Shown in pieces: positions 42,342 through 53,243 of a stretch of 64,000 nt of DNA; the first letter of the stretch is position 1, and every line of letters begins with the position of its first letter. A model generated the notes under the pieces. It made no database searches, was not told the origin of the DNA, and saw nothing but the letters and a program-made list of their open reading frames with translations. This DNA comes from Osedax fenrisi (Eukaryota > Annelida > Polychaeta > Sabellida > Siboglinidae), in the NCBI GenBank assembly GCA_964019155.1, contig OZ025245.1, positions 192,501 through 256,500 on the forward strand, read 5' to 3'. The position numbers and the translations under genes are program-made.

Positions 42342-43058
42342 CATGTATGTATGTGTGACCGACGTATACATTATACACCTTACAGTATACGTGTGTGTGT
42401 ATGTGTGTGTATTTGTGTGTGTGTGCGCGTGTGAGTATGTTTATATGTTTTGAATGTGTTTTTGTATACACACATATATGTGTGTATGTATGTGTATATA
42501 TGTATGTGTATGTATATGTGTATATATCTATATTAAATCATATTTGTTATTAAATCATAAAGTACACATTATGATTAAATTTTTATGACAATTTAACTAG
42601 AATGAAAACTATTATTAATAAATCACAAACTCTATACTAAATTATGTAGGCGTATTTGGTTTACGTACATTGTTATGGTTATAATAATAATGACAATAAT
42701 AATAAAACATATATATATATAAATAATAATAATAATTAAATACAATAACAATAACAATTGTTATTAATAACAATATCAATACAAATACAAATTGGTATTA
42801 TTATAAATAACAATACAAATAATGATACAAATAATGATACAAATAATAATACAAATAATAATACAATTAATAATACAAATAATAATACAAATAATAATAC
42901 AAATAATAATACAAATAATAATAATAATAAAACTATTTATAGATATATGTTATTGATTACATATTCTAATTTTAATTAGTTTACGTTAAATTTAAGTCCA
43001 GACCACATTTATATAGTTTTATATAATTTATTTCATAATATATAATACACGCTTCATG

Positions 43059-43112
<54 letters not shown>

Positions 43113-43936
43113 TACTAATAATATTTATGTATTGAATCACTTATAATAATAGCGGATACAAATGGATATATATATATATATATATAATTTCGTGTTTATT
43201 ATTAAACATAATATTATCTCGATTATGTGTACTAACTGTTGGGCGTATTTAGTGTTTTCTTGAACCACGTGGTCGAGAGCCGGAAGTGAACCCGGAAGCG
43301 AGCTGTTCGCCTGTATGACTTGACACATGCGCGGAGGATGTGATCGCGGGTAAACGACAGGATGTTCTTCCGTCAGTGTGGTTCTGGACATCGCGTGCAG
43401 GCTGTCTTGGAACATTCCCGGGGGCTGATTGGTGTTAAATACGAATACTTTATACACTATAGTATATTATATATTATATTAATTAGTATTATATTAATGG
43501 CTGTATACAGCCTATACTATAGTATAGTAAACGTATACGATCATATATATAAATATATAAATTGTTGTTTGTGTAAATTATTATGAATTACTATTTTAGT
43601 TAAAATGTATATTATATTGAAGAATAGTTTGTAATATTCTTATTTTATCCATATTTGAATACTTAATAATATGAATAATAATATGAAATATATTTTATTA
43701 TAGGGCTATATAATTTAAAAATAATATAATAAATAGTTAATTAATCAAAGTATTTATGAACTTTATTGAAATTATTTCTAGGATATACAGTTTTCTATAA
43801 AAAAAACTAAAGTTTTCGAGGACGTTATATGATTTAGTATTAATTTAATTAATGTAATGATATTGTTATCTAATAATATAGTAAATGTTATTTATTATAT
43901 TATATTTGTCTGCGATATTTGTCCTCAATAAAAATA

Positions 43937-43973
<37 letters not shown>

Positions 43974-46298
43974 TAATCATTAATATGTAATTAATACAAT
44001 ACATTTTAATATTTAAATTTATAAATTATATTTATATGTTTGTATTTTTAAAATCTAATATATTCACAAATATTAATAATAGTATAGTCACTCTCATGAG
44101 AGAATACTTCATTTATTTAAGATCAACTATAGTTGATTCTATAGAATTAATTTGTTTAACTTAATTAAGAATTAAATTGATTACATTACATTGGTATAAG
44201 TTATATTTTAATTGAATAATTTAATTTAAAATACAAATTTATAATTTGTTTATTTATTATGATAATATTATATGCATATAATACATATAATAAACCCATG
44301 GGTACACGTAATCTTGTATTATGAATGGAGTGGTGACTTTTGTTGATATATATATATATATATATATATGGTAGATAATTATAATTTATAATTTATAATT
44401 ATAATTTATGGATATATTTATAGAAAGTTATAGTGGCAAAAAATTTATAATCACTTAACAATGTGTATAAACATCAATTTTGTAATGTCAAGTATAATAT
44501 TTAAAATAGTCAATTTATTTTTTAATAATTATTTGTTATTATAATCGATATATTTAGAAATTATAAATGAACAATTTTATAAAAAATATAAAATGTTACT
44601 AAATTTAAATATTAATATTTTAATTATTATAAAGTTATGAATATATAAAACTATGAATATTAAAATATAAACATTAGATTTTGATTAAATTCTTAATATA
44701 TATAAGTTGATAATATTATTTTGTAAATATATTTGTAATGAATATACCGAATGTACATATATGGTCCGTATACAACCTATGGACTTTCTTTATATTAATT
44801 TTTAAATATATTTAAAACATTAATTATAAAATAATTTATCTGTAATTTAATATTTTATATATAAAAGTGAACAAATATAATTTTATTAAAGTTTTATCTT
44901 TTAATAAATATGCATATATTTGTTATACAGAAATATATTTTTCCCTATTTAAAAAAAAAAACTCATGAATATGTTGCCCTTTAATAGATGGGCTATCGTT
45001 AGCGAGTTATATCGTGCTATATATACTTAATACACATAATTTATTATAATAGTGTATACACACATTATCGGTGTACAATATAACAATATTAACATAACAA
45101 TAGTTATATAGTTATATATAGATATCGCTACTTTAAGTATCGATACTTTAAAGTAATACCGAATCACTGACGATAAGTATACTTATACGCTAGGATCCCA
45201 CCATAAGTTAATTACACAATAAACCTAAACTTATTGTCGTAAAATGATATTACATATATATATATACATTTACATACATATATGTATATATATTTTAATT
45301 TCAACAACTACTTTCTATGTAACAACTTTATTTATAACTACTATTTATGTATAAATAGTAAAATACTAAAAGTAAAGTAAAATACTAAATAGTATTTATA
45401 TTTTATCGATATATATATATATATATTTATGTGCGTGTAAGATAAATTACTATGTGAAATAAGTTTATTTAAGGTGAAATAATTAATTTTACCAATTAAG
45501 CGAACGTTATTTATTTTCCAAAAATCTAAATTTATTGCAACACTTGTACGAAAATGTAGATATTATTGTCGATGAGTAATACTATAGTATATTTTCTCTT
45601 GTGTTTATTAATAAACAACAAATCAAAACACACAAACAAAATATTACTATTTTTAATGTATTGTCCTTGACACTAAGAGTTATTTACAATATGTATAATT
45701 CTATGACTTCTTGAGGGATACATCTGTATTCGCTATTTGTATTATATTCAATATATATATATATATAATATATATATATATTATATATATATATATATTT
45801 AAATAAATAAATATTATTATTATCATCTATAATATTATAAGGTCGTTATACGATTTTTTATATAATTTAAGTTTTTTTTTAATTTGCGATTTATAATTAA
45901 TTTATAATATAAATTTATATTTAAATTATTAAGTTAATATAAATTTATGAAATTAAATAAATAAATTGGAAATATTAAAAATTATAGATATATTGATAAT
46001 ATTAATTATTTTATTTTAGATCCACTAGAATTAATTTTTTTAAACTTAATAATGAACGTAAATATAATTGAATACAATTAATCTAAATTTGTATTTGAAA
46101 AATTTAATTTTAATTAAAAATATAATAAATTTGATTGTAATAATAGAATACTATTCCTAACAATAAAATATAGAGACGTCTTATAACGTATTAATACTAT
46201 AAATTCATCATATATGTATACTTATATATATATATATATATACCTAAGTATAATTATATATTACCAATTATTTAATATTTTAACATACCCACAGATAG

Positions 46299-46329
<31 letters not shown>

Positions 46330-47026
46330 ACCTTTAATGAAATAATGTCTGATAATGCAGTTTTAGGGACAATTTTATTTACCGCTTGAATGATTTTATA
46401 AAATTGTATTATATTCCAGGAGTACATTTGAATTGGATACGAAAATAAATACAAAAACTCGCTTTTTAAAATAAATAGTAATATATTTAATTCATAATAC
46501 AAATTAATTACATGTTATATTAAGTTGAATGGTAACATAAATAATATAAAAAAGTAAATTAAAAGTTTAATTCGAACCTAATTTATAAATAAATTCATAT
46601 TTTTAATAACTTTAATAAATAAATATATTTGACATATTTGATTCAAATATTGAAATTATTGAAATATATCACTGATAAGTATATATACTATATATAGCTC
46701 GGAGTAAAAACGTAACTATTGTAGAGCTAGCGAGCGGATGAAGTCTGACGGGACATTGGTGTAATAGTATACATGATTATATTGAATACATACCAAAAGT
46801 GGAAAATGCATATTTAGTAGATTCGACGAGAGAAGTCCGTTCTTGACCATTGGTAGAGCTTGTAGAAATAGCGGATGTCCGCTGATATCGGTGCTGTATT
46901 GTGGGGGACTGGAGGGCTTCATGCATCGATAGTCCGGCATCAGTACCGGATGCAACCTCTATATAGTAGGTGTTGTATTAGTCAATATATGTTACAGTAT
47001 AATACACATATTTATATAGTCTAAAG

Positions 47027-47063
<37 letters not shown>

Positions 47064-47110
47064 TATTACTATATTATAATATAGTATACATTATACATAA
47101 TATATATTAC

Positions 47111-47154
<44 letters not shown>

Positions 47155-48754
47155 TATATAGTAGAATGTCATTTACATGTACTGCAGTAATACCCCAATT
47201 AGCTCACATTAAAGGATTGTAAAAAATGATGTTACAATTCATTTTTATCTATTCGATAGAAGTTATATATAACTTTATATCGATATAATATTCTGGTGTA
47301 TATACTCTCATGGTATGTATATAACGTATGCTTGATTTATTTATATAATTTATAAAAATATTGTGAAATGCAAGTGCTTTATTGGAATATATCGGATATA
47401 TTTCACAATATTTGTATATATACAACAAAAATACTATAGTATTGTTGTAGTATACTACATAGCAGATATATGTATATATATATATACATATATCTGCGAT
47501 GTATCTGCGAGATATATCTGCGAGTGATTTATTTTAAATAATTATAAAGTTTAAGCTATATCATCATCTAGTTACTGATGTATAAATATCAATTAATGTT
47601 ACTGACAAATATATAATTCACCGTTATTTATCTCAATTTAATATTCAATACTGTTATCTAATTTAGCTTCTTTTAATATTATATTACATTACATAAACAG
47701 TACACTAATATAATTGCAACTAAATATATTTTATAATATTTATATTTTTAATATATTTTTTAATATATTTAATATATTTTTAATAATATATAATATTTAT
47801 ATTTTTATAATATATAATTATGTACATTTATTTATCTATTATATACATTTATTTACTTAACAATATAAATATAATAATATATGTGCATATTATACATAAT
47901 CATATTATAATAAAAAATACATTATAATTCAATTATATACACATTTATTTTATAAATGTAAATTACATATTAAACATATTTAAATTATACTTTTATCCTA
48001 TAGGAAAAATTAAAATTATAACATCATATATTGTTTCATTGATCATTTATTATATATATATATAATATATTTTTAATTATTTATATAATTATTATATATA
48101 TATATTTATATATATATAAATACATACATTATAATAATGAATCCAAGAGTTAAAATATATCATGTACAAAAAATAAAGATATATTATAATTTTCATAATA
48201 GTATTTCTTAATATTATATTTTAAATATATATTTCTGTGAAAAAAACCTGTTCTTCTGGTAATAATCCTCTTATTGAATGATTCATTATAAATTGATCAG
48301 ATTATAATAAATGAGTTTATTTATGAATTAATTAATAATAAATTAATTATATTATAAATTAAATATATATTATAACTATTTATATAGATATATTAGCTAA
48401 TTATAAATAACATACGATAATATTATTCCAATAAAACAAATCATGTACTGACGAAAGAAGCATTCATATACCAAACTACCTTATGGGCGTGTTTACTTGA
48501 TAATAAGAACGATTATGATTGGACGTTATATTTGATTGAAGTGAGGACAAGCAGCATTGCAATTCGATACGATCTGAAGATATTTGACAAAATGTGATGT
48601 AATCTTCATTATAAAATCAATATTTACCAGGGTTCATCATAAATCGATATTAGTAACGTACAACGATTGAATTGATTACATTACAAATGAATAACTAATT
48701 TGATTTTATACGATATATCACGTAGGAAGAAGTGCAATTCTATAGAAGTCTATA

Positions 48755-48799
<45 letters not shown>

Positions 48800-51700
48800 T
48801 ATATACATTAATTATGATTCATAATTATGCAGCATAACAACATTTTATACGTTAATTTATTTTAAATTAATTTTTAATATTTAAAATATTAGCTTATGTT
48901 CTAAAATCTGAAATTTGTATACATCAATAATAATGTCACATATCAATACATGTATTATACAACTACATAATATTCATAAAATATGATATTATATATATAT
49001 ATATATATATAGATACAGATAAATAGTATTTTAATTAAATACAATTAATAAATCAATCAATAGTTACATTTTTTTAAATATATTATATAATATACATATA
49101 CATATAATATACATACTAATATCATTAAATTATATTATTTTTTATAAACATATTACAATTAAAAAATATATATATATCAATATTTGTGTATATTCGTATA
49201 TTATAATACTGTTTATTATACTACTATATATATAGTACTTTATAAAGTATACTACTATATATACTATATATAGTATATAGTATATATATATAGTATTTAC
49301 AATGTTAAGATTATTTGTTTCACTTTTTTTTTAAATATATATTATAATTATAAATTATATAAAATTATAAATATTATAAATATTATAAACATTTTTTTAA
49401 AATATATATTATAATTATATAATTATATAAAATTATAAATATTATAAATATTATAATAGTATTACTTATTTATTTTTATTAACACATTTTAAAAATATAT
49501 GTCATTAGTAATGACTCTTTACTATTTAAATATATGTAATATATGTTTTTCTCTTAATTACAATATAGTATGTCTATATTTATTTGTGTTCATAAACGTG
49601 AATATATAAATACATTTACGAATCAACAATTTTCATTCTATTTTAATTATTATAACATATTAAATATATATATGTTTATTTTTTTATATTTATCTATTTT
49701 TCTATAGTTTTAATCTTAACTATTTTGTATTTATATAATGTCACCTTTTGTATAAAATGTACCCAGTAATCAGCTGACAGTATATGTTACCCACCTATAT
49801 GAGCAACACGTATAATAACCATCTATATACAGAAAGTTCTTTATATATTTTCTTTATATCGATGAGTAATAACATATCTATATAAAATATTATACTTATT
49901 ACCATGTTATTAGAATGAAACTTATTATACGTAAATACCCCTTGATACATTGGTGGATAACATATCATGCATGTCAGAAGGTTTATAATCATTTATAATC
50001 AATACAAATCAGCTATAGAATATGCCTATATATAGGCATATATATACGCTTATTGTATTACTATTTCATTGATATAAATAACATATAATATATCATATAA
50101 ATAACCACAACAAATTTTTTTTAATTATAAATTAAATAAATATGAAAAGCTAAATTTGTGTATGATACATTTATGTAGATATGTAAATAAATACATTTAT
50201 CTATATATAGACATGCAGTAAAACCTCTCTATAAGAAACTATTTTTTTTCAGTACTTTTTTTCTTATAGAGAGGTTTTCTTATAAAGAGGTTTTTACTTT
50301 TCCAATGATTTTAAGAATTAATTTACAATTGAAAATACATTATATAACCTATAGGTTATATATATATAGTATATTTATTTATATTTATTTAAAAGTATAA
50401 ATCAAAAGAATAGTTTAGAAATTTATTTAAAAATAACAATTATTAATTAATTTTAATTCATTTCAAGCTATTTATGTAATATAAAATATTTGTAAGAAAA
50501 AAAAATATCTTATATAATAATTAATTTCTATAATTGTTATCAATATATAATAATTCTATTTATATGTAATTATTTTTTATATTTTTTTACAATAATTTTC
50601 TTATAAAGAGGTTTTTCTTATATTTTTCTTATACAATTTTCTTATAAAGAGGTTTTTTAATGTGGAAAAGGTTGAATTCCAACCAAATGTGTGAACAATT
50701 TTCTTATAAAGAGGTTTTTCTTATAAAGAGGTTTCTTATAGTGAGGTTTTACTGTATATGGAAATAAATAAATATAAAGATAATATTATAATATTATCTA
50801 TGTAGGGGAAAGTAACCTAATACAGCTAATTTAACAATAAATGGCTTTAACATTTTATTACTCAATATTTGTATTCAAGAATGGCAATATATTAATAATA
50901 TATGATTATATATATGATTGTGATTTTAAAATTGTATTTAATCTTTTTATTAAATATATAACGGGGTGTCCGTATTCGGTGCCCATGTCCGAATACGGAC
51001 ACCATATGTTATAATATGGACACCCTATATACCACTAGATAAACTATATATTATTGATGAATCAATCAGACAAATTACAATTACATTATTTACAATTATA
51101 TTTTATGAATAATTTAATATAATATAATTAGTAATTAATTTATTAATTTTTATTATTATATTAATTAATAATACAAATTAAGTATCTAAATAATACATTT
51201 TTTAGATTTAGCTTCATTTGAGAATTAATATTATAACGCTCGCGATTTTTATAAAAATCAGAATAGTTCACATATATCGTATACGCTGCGCTCTGATTGG
51301 TTATATGGTGTCCATATTAAGACATATATAGATACTATATATAGTGTCCGTTTTAATGATTTATATGACCTCTAGATATATGCCTAAAACTTAATTATTA
51401 GGTGATACAAAATATAGCAATTATGTATATAATATTTAGAATGCTTTAGTATATTAATACATTTGTATATTCTTGAGAAGGTTTTAAGTTGAAATTGTTT
51501 TCATAAATTTAAAAACGTAATAACAAAATCAGTTAATTGGATATATCAGAACTATTTTTAATAATTAAAAAAATACTTATTTATACTATTTATATAATTA
51601 TGAATATTTTATTCATTTATTATTTTTTTAAGATTCATGGTTTCTGAGATACATAGAGTGTCCGTATTCGGTTACTTTCCTCCAATTAATATACTTATTA

Positions 51701-51819
51701 AAATTAATAATAAATAACCTACATATTAATAATAATATTACTGCAATAATAACAACGGTTTATATATTAATGGAAATAATAATTATTATTAAAAATATAT
51801 ATATGAATTATAGAAATTA

Positions 51820-51865
<46 letters not shown>

Positions 51866-52232
51866 AGTAATACTGATAAGTGATATATTAATACATTCGT
51901 ATGCGATCATAAAATATATATATGAATTATAGAAATTAAATAATATATATATATATATATATATTATATAAGTAATACTGATAAGTGATATATTAATACA
52001 TTCGTATGCGATCAGAGATATAGAGTTACATTATTTATCGTGGTTTTAATTATTAGCATTCGTAAATATAACTAAATATCTACACATATCAAATGAGTAA
52101 CAATTAAATATATCTATTTACAGTGTTTCATACATATATATATATACGTATGAACATTATTAATGATATTTTATATAATTTCCTAACTCATAAAATATAA
52201 AAAATCATATATATATATGCATATACACACAT

Positions 52233-52282
<50 letters not shown>

Positions 52283-53243
52283 TGTGTATTACAAACATGA
52301 GTACACGATAGTGTGTAATACACACTGTGTATTCACATCGATGACTATAGCCTATATCTTATAAGATACCCTCTTTTCCCCTAACACACCACGGTGAGCG
52401 GTACCTACACGATGACCCACTATTACGAAATCAATTACAGCGGGAATAATATAACAATAGACGTGGTGTGATGGTGTGGTGTATACGACAACAGTAGTGG
52501 TCACGTGATGGTCACACCTAATCGATCACCGTCCCTCAAGGTGGCGCTGTAGTCTTATTATTATTTTATTCACCGTTAGGTGGCGATAGTAACACCCTAT
52601 TGCGGAATATCGCTGTAACTGATGATGAGGATGAGGAGGCTGATATCGATATTATAATATAACAAGGATAGTACTTGATGCAATAGCAATTTATCTCAGC
52701 TTCTAGCGGTAAATATAGTTATAACTAAATCAGAGGAGGAGGAGGAGGATGTTTCATGCTGTTGACCTCTACTCTGACCTTTACGCTAGCGCTTACTCCG
52801 TGACTAACGGAGCAGGCTCGAGAAGAGGACGATAATATGTCTGGTAGTAGTGATTGTGTTGGTTGTGGTGGTGGTAAGGATCTATCCTATATAACAATAG
52901 ATGTATTGTGGCGAATATTATGTATACATAATATATATATGATATATACATATGATATACATATGATATATACATAATATATATATGATAACTCTACAGT
53001 ATACTATATAGAGTGCTATACATGTTATACTATATATAGTATATGTTGTATACTATATATATATAGTATATATATTATACTATATATATAGTATACTATA
53101 TATATAGTATATATAGTATACTATAGTATACATTATATACTAAATAGATTAAACACTATACTATATTATATAGTTAAAGGCAACAATATACATTGGAACA
53201 TATGCACCTACCTGACGTACACACCTATTGTTGTGCTATACAT
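33841..53243 (-). CDS. Irx: Iroquois-class TALE homeobox gene, complete gene model, 8 coding exons
   Basis: A nuclear sequence-specific transcription factor of the Iroquois class; the family patterns embryonic fields and acts as repressor or activator. Joining eight minus-strand exons (32, 90, 163, 188, 139, 82, 165 and 143 bp) gives one open frame of 333 residues. All seven introns (325, 5840, 3369, 1635, 4598, 2285 and 349 bp) have GT-AG ends and matching phases (2,2,0,2,0,1,1). The homeodomain (about residues 158-220) has the TALE three-residue insertion PYP at 184-186 and the Irx signature QVSTWFANARRRLKK, with alanine at homeodomain position 50. Order along the protein: Tyr/His/Asn-rich N-terminus, Pro-rich linker, homeodomain, acidic SEEEID block (233-238), RPRIWSI motif (294-300), aspartate run, stop. 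The protein is shorter than most bilaterian Irx proteins. Exons 5-8 are very secure, exons 3-4 likely, and exons 1-2 and the start codon are less sure because they rest on phase and splice fit. Confidence 0.88.
33984..34332 (-). other. Irx: Irx intron 7
   Basis: A 349-bp AT-rich intron, GTAATA to ATTCAG, with a (TA)n run at 34195-34223. It contains no other feature. Confidence 0.85.
34333..34497 (-). CDS. Irx: Irx exon 7, acidic region after the homeodomain
   Basis: A 165-bp exon, phase 1 to phase 1, with acceptor GTTATAG and donor AAAG|GTAATA. The first codon, completed with exon 6, gives DSEEEIDV, matching the acidic Glu/Asp stretch with an Ile-Asp pair that follows the homeodomain in many Irx proteins. 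The rest (to residue 286) contains Pro, Glu and Ser-rich text such as KIELKSPSVEV. No fold is recognised. The exon is clearly G+C-richer than its flanks. Confidence 0.88.
34498..36782 (-). other. Irx: Irx intron 6 with a large G+C-rich island
   Basis: The half nearer 34.5 kb is AT-rich and holds a 34873-34970 hairpin. The other half, 35380-36640, is the most complex non-exonic DNA in the window: CpG-bearing text with GTGTG and CACAC tracts, a (CA)n microsatellite at 36271-36312 and frequent ACGTG/CGATA words. A 100-codon frame at 35937-36239 on the plus strand has no recognisable domain. An intronic enhancer or alternative promoter is a reasonable inference. Confidence 0.55.
34873..34970. repeat. 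Near-perfect inverted repeat in Irx intron 6
   Basis: Arms of about 46-49 bp starting AGCTTAAAACACGG and ending CCGTGTTTTAAGCT face each other across a few bases at ACAATTGT. The arms also contain TACACACATAGATACGCAT and its reverse complement with few changes. It would form a strong hairpin in DNA or in the pre-mRNA. Confidence 0.85.
36783..36864 (-). CDS. Irx: Irx exon 6, homeodomain recognition helix
   Basis: The exon starts with VSTWFANARRRLKK, the recognition helix of Iroquois proteins, directly after acceptor CTAAAG. Trp48, Phe49, Ala50, Asn51 and Arg53 are all present; Asn51 and Arg53 contact DNA and phosphate, and Ala50 is typical of the Irx class. It continues with an acidic tail (EVDLELE) and ends at donor GAAG|GTAATT in phase 1. 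This is the most diagnostic short exon in the window. Confidence 0.96.
36865..41462 (-). other. Irx: Irx intron 5, splits the homeodomain
   Basis: The 4.6-kb intron lies between homeodomain positions 44 and 45. It is mostly AT-rich with (TA)n at 36993-37024, 37649-37691, 39194-39221 and 40983-41012, plus a long inverted repeat at 37446-37637. A more complex, G+C-richer patch lies at 37830-38330 and a short one at 40270-40460. No extra exon is recognised. Confidence 0.7.
37446..37637. repeat. Inverted repeat in Irx intron 5
   Basis: The left arm (37446-37524, ending CTAATGCAATAGTA) and right arm (37543-37637, starting TACTATTGCATTAG) are reverse complements over most of their length. The centre is about 20 bp. 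A small insertion ATAAATTAAT-like segment interrupts the right arm. This is a fold-back structure with no coding content. Confidence 0.8.
41463..41601 (-). CDS. Irx: Irx exon 5, homeodomain helices 1 and 2
   Basis: This exon encodes residues 158-204. It contains RRKAV at the N-terminal arm, then LKAWLYEHRKNPYPTKGEK and MLAILTKMSLTQ. These are the Irx forms of helix 1, the TALE loop insertion and helix 2. It ends at CTCAG|GTAATT, between homeodomain positions 44 and 45, in phase 0. The arm between RRK and the helix-1 LKAW is two residues shorter than in typical Irx proteins. The upstream boundary could also be one of two nearby AG sites in the same phase, which would remove a few residues before RRK. 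Confidence 0.95.
41602..43236 (-). other. Irx: Irx intron 4
   Basis: The intron contains a 12-bp minisatellite (42790-42930), a (TG)-rich segment (42385-42530), (TA)n at 43061-43107 and the 3' end of a SINE near 43129-43165. A G+C-richer island at about 42040-42300 has overlapping open frames on both strands without a recognisable product and may be regulatory. Confidence 0.6.
42790..42930. repeat. 12-bp minisatellite, AATAATACAAAT
   Basis: About eleven head-to-tail copies of a 12-mer (variants AATGATACAAAT and AATAATACAATT). The open frame it makes (Asn/Thr repeats) exists only because the period is a multiple of three. It lies in Irx intron 4. Confidence 0.85.
43237..43424 (-). CDS. Irx: Irx exon 4, region before the homeodomain
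   Basis: The exon begins after acceptor AATCAG with PPGMF and ends at donor CA|GTTAGT. It enters in phase 0 and leaves in phase 2, matching exon 3 and exon 5. It is about half G+C inside AT-rich intron DNA and open throughout (residues 96-157), with Pro, Ser and His-rich content such as YPRSHPPRM. It has no recognised domain. The donor is not perfect, but it is the one that gives the phase needed by the homeodomain exon. Confidence 0.72.
43425..46793 (-). other. Irx: Irx intron 3
   Basis: The 3.4-kb intron begins GTATGT and ends AATCAG. It is AT-rich throughout, with (TA)n at 43942-43970, 44345-44369 and 46303-46328. An open stretch at about 46330-46455 on the minus strand ends at a fair donor (AAAG|GTAATA), but its phase does not allow it to sit between exons 3 and 4. 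Nothing else is seen. Confidence 0.6.
46794..46956 (-). CDS. Irx: Irx exon 3, Pro/Leu-rich N-terminal segment
   Basis: An open 163-bp exon lies between an acceptor (TATAGAG|G) and a strong donor (TTTTG|GTATGT). It enters in phase 2 and leaves in phase 0. It encodes residues 42-95, including MKPSSPPQYSTD. An acceptor two bases upstream would give phase 0 entry and would not fit exon 2. G+C content is clearly above the flanking DNA. The sequence is not conserved enough to identify alone; context and phase place it in the Irx gene. Confidence 0.7.
50216..50754. mobile_element. TIR element, CAGTAAAACCTCT ends, word CTTATAAAGAGG
   Basis: The left end CAGTAAAACCTCTCTATAAG and the right end CTTATAGTGAGGTTTTACTG are inverted. 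Inside, CTTATAAAGAGGTTTT recurs at least five times. There is no transposase frame and the length is 539 bp, so it is non-autonomous. Ends of the CAGT type beside TA suggest the Tc1/mariner (pogo/Tigger-like) group, although the left flank here is not a clean TA. It lies in Irx intron 2. Confidence 0.75.
50804..51682. mobile_element. Dispersed inverted-ended element, CGAATACGGACAC word family, copy E
   Basis: It starts AGGGGAAAGTAACCTAATAC and ends GTCCGTATTCGGTTACTTTCC, which are inverted. The middle (50968-51030) carries the same word in both orientations around GTGCCCATGTCCGAATACGG. It has no coding capacity. It has the same order as copies A and F and is inverted relative to C and D. It lies in Irx intron 2. 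Confidence 0.75.
51792..52014. repeat. Tandem duplication of about 110 bp
   Basis: Two near-identical copies (51792-51909 and 51910-52014) run from TATATATATGAATTATAG to ATTCGTATGCGATCA. They differ mainly in the length of the (TA)n run inside, which indicates a recent duplication. Confidence 0.9.
52797..52886 (-). CDS. Irx: Irx exon 2, Tyr/His/Asn-rich N-terminal segment
   Basis: The exon starts after an acceptor ending TATATAG and ends at donor GA|GTAAGC, phase 2 on both sides. It encodes a stretch rich in Tyr, His, Asn and Gln, then RPLLEPAPLVTE at about residues 30-41. Base composition is much richer in G+C than the surrounding introns. Tyr- and Pro-rich N-termini are common in Irx proteins, but there is no diagnostic motif here. 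The assignment rests on phase fit to exons 1 and 3. Confidence 0.6.
52887..53211 (-). other. Irx: Irx intron 1
   Basis: The 325-bp intron begins GTAGGT and ends TATATAG. It is dominated by TATA-type palindromic repeats (52981-53130) in which blocks such as AGTATACTATATA recur. No further exon is seen. Confidence 0.55.
53212..53243 (-). CDS. Irx: Irx exon 1, candidate start exon
   Basis: The first in-frame ATG after an upstream TAA opens a 10-codon exon (MYSTTIGVYV) that ends in a strong donor, CAG|GTAGGT, in phase 2. It joins to exon 2 across a 325-bp intron, completing an arginine codon. The listed start is the only Met in this frame between the stop and the donor. Support comes from donor quality and phase only, because Irx N-termini are poorly conserved. 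An untranslated exon further upstream, or a different start, is possible. Confidence 0.55.

Larger units (their letters stand above)
46957..52796 (-). other. Irx: Irx intron 2, largest intron, transposon-rich
   Basis: The 5.8-kb intron starts GTAAGC. It contains two inverted-repeat elements (50216-50754 and 50804-51682), a tandem duplication (51792-52014), a (GGA)n-like tract near 52733-52750 and many (TA)n runs. A relatively G+C-rich patch at 52380-52640 directly inside the intron could be regulatory. The patch at 48470-48620 has more complex sequence but no convincing frame. The rest is AT-rich DNA with nothing recognisable. Confidence 0.6.

Noticed and set aside
46716..46955. A short gene starting at 46955 and reading through 46716
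   Set aside because: The apparent start codon is TTG and the frame crosses a strong GTATGT donor at 46793; the segment fits as Irx exon 3.
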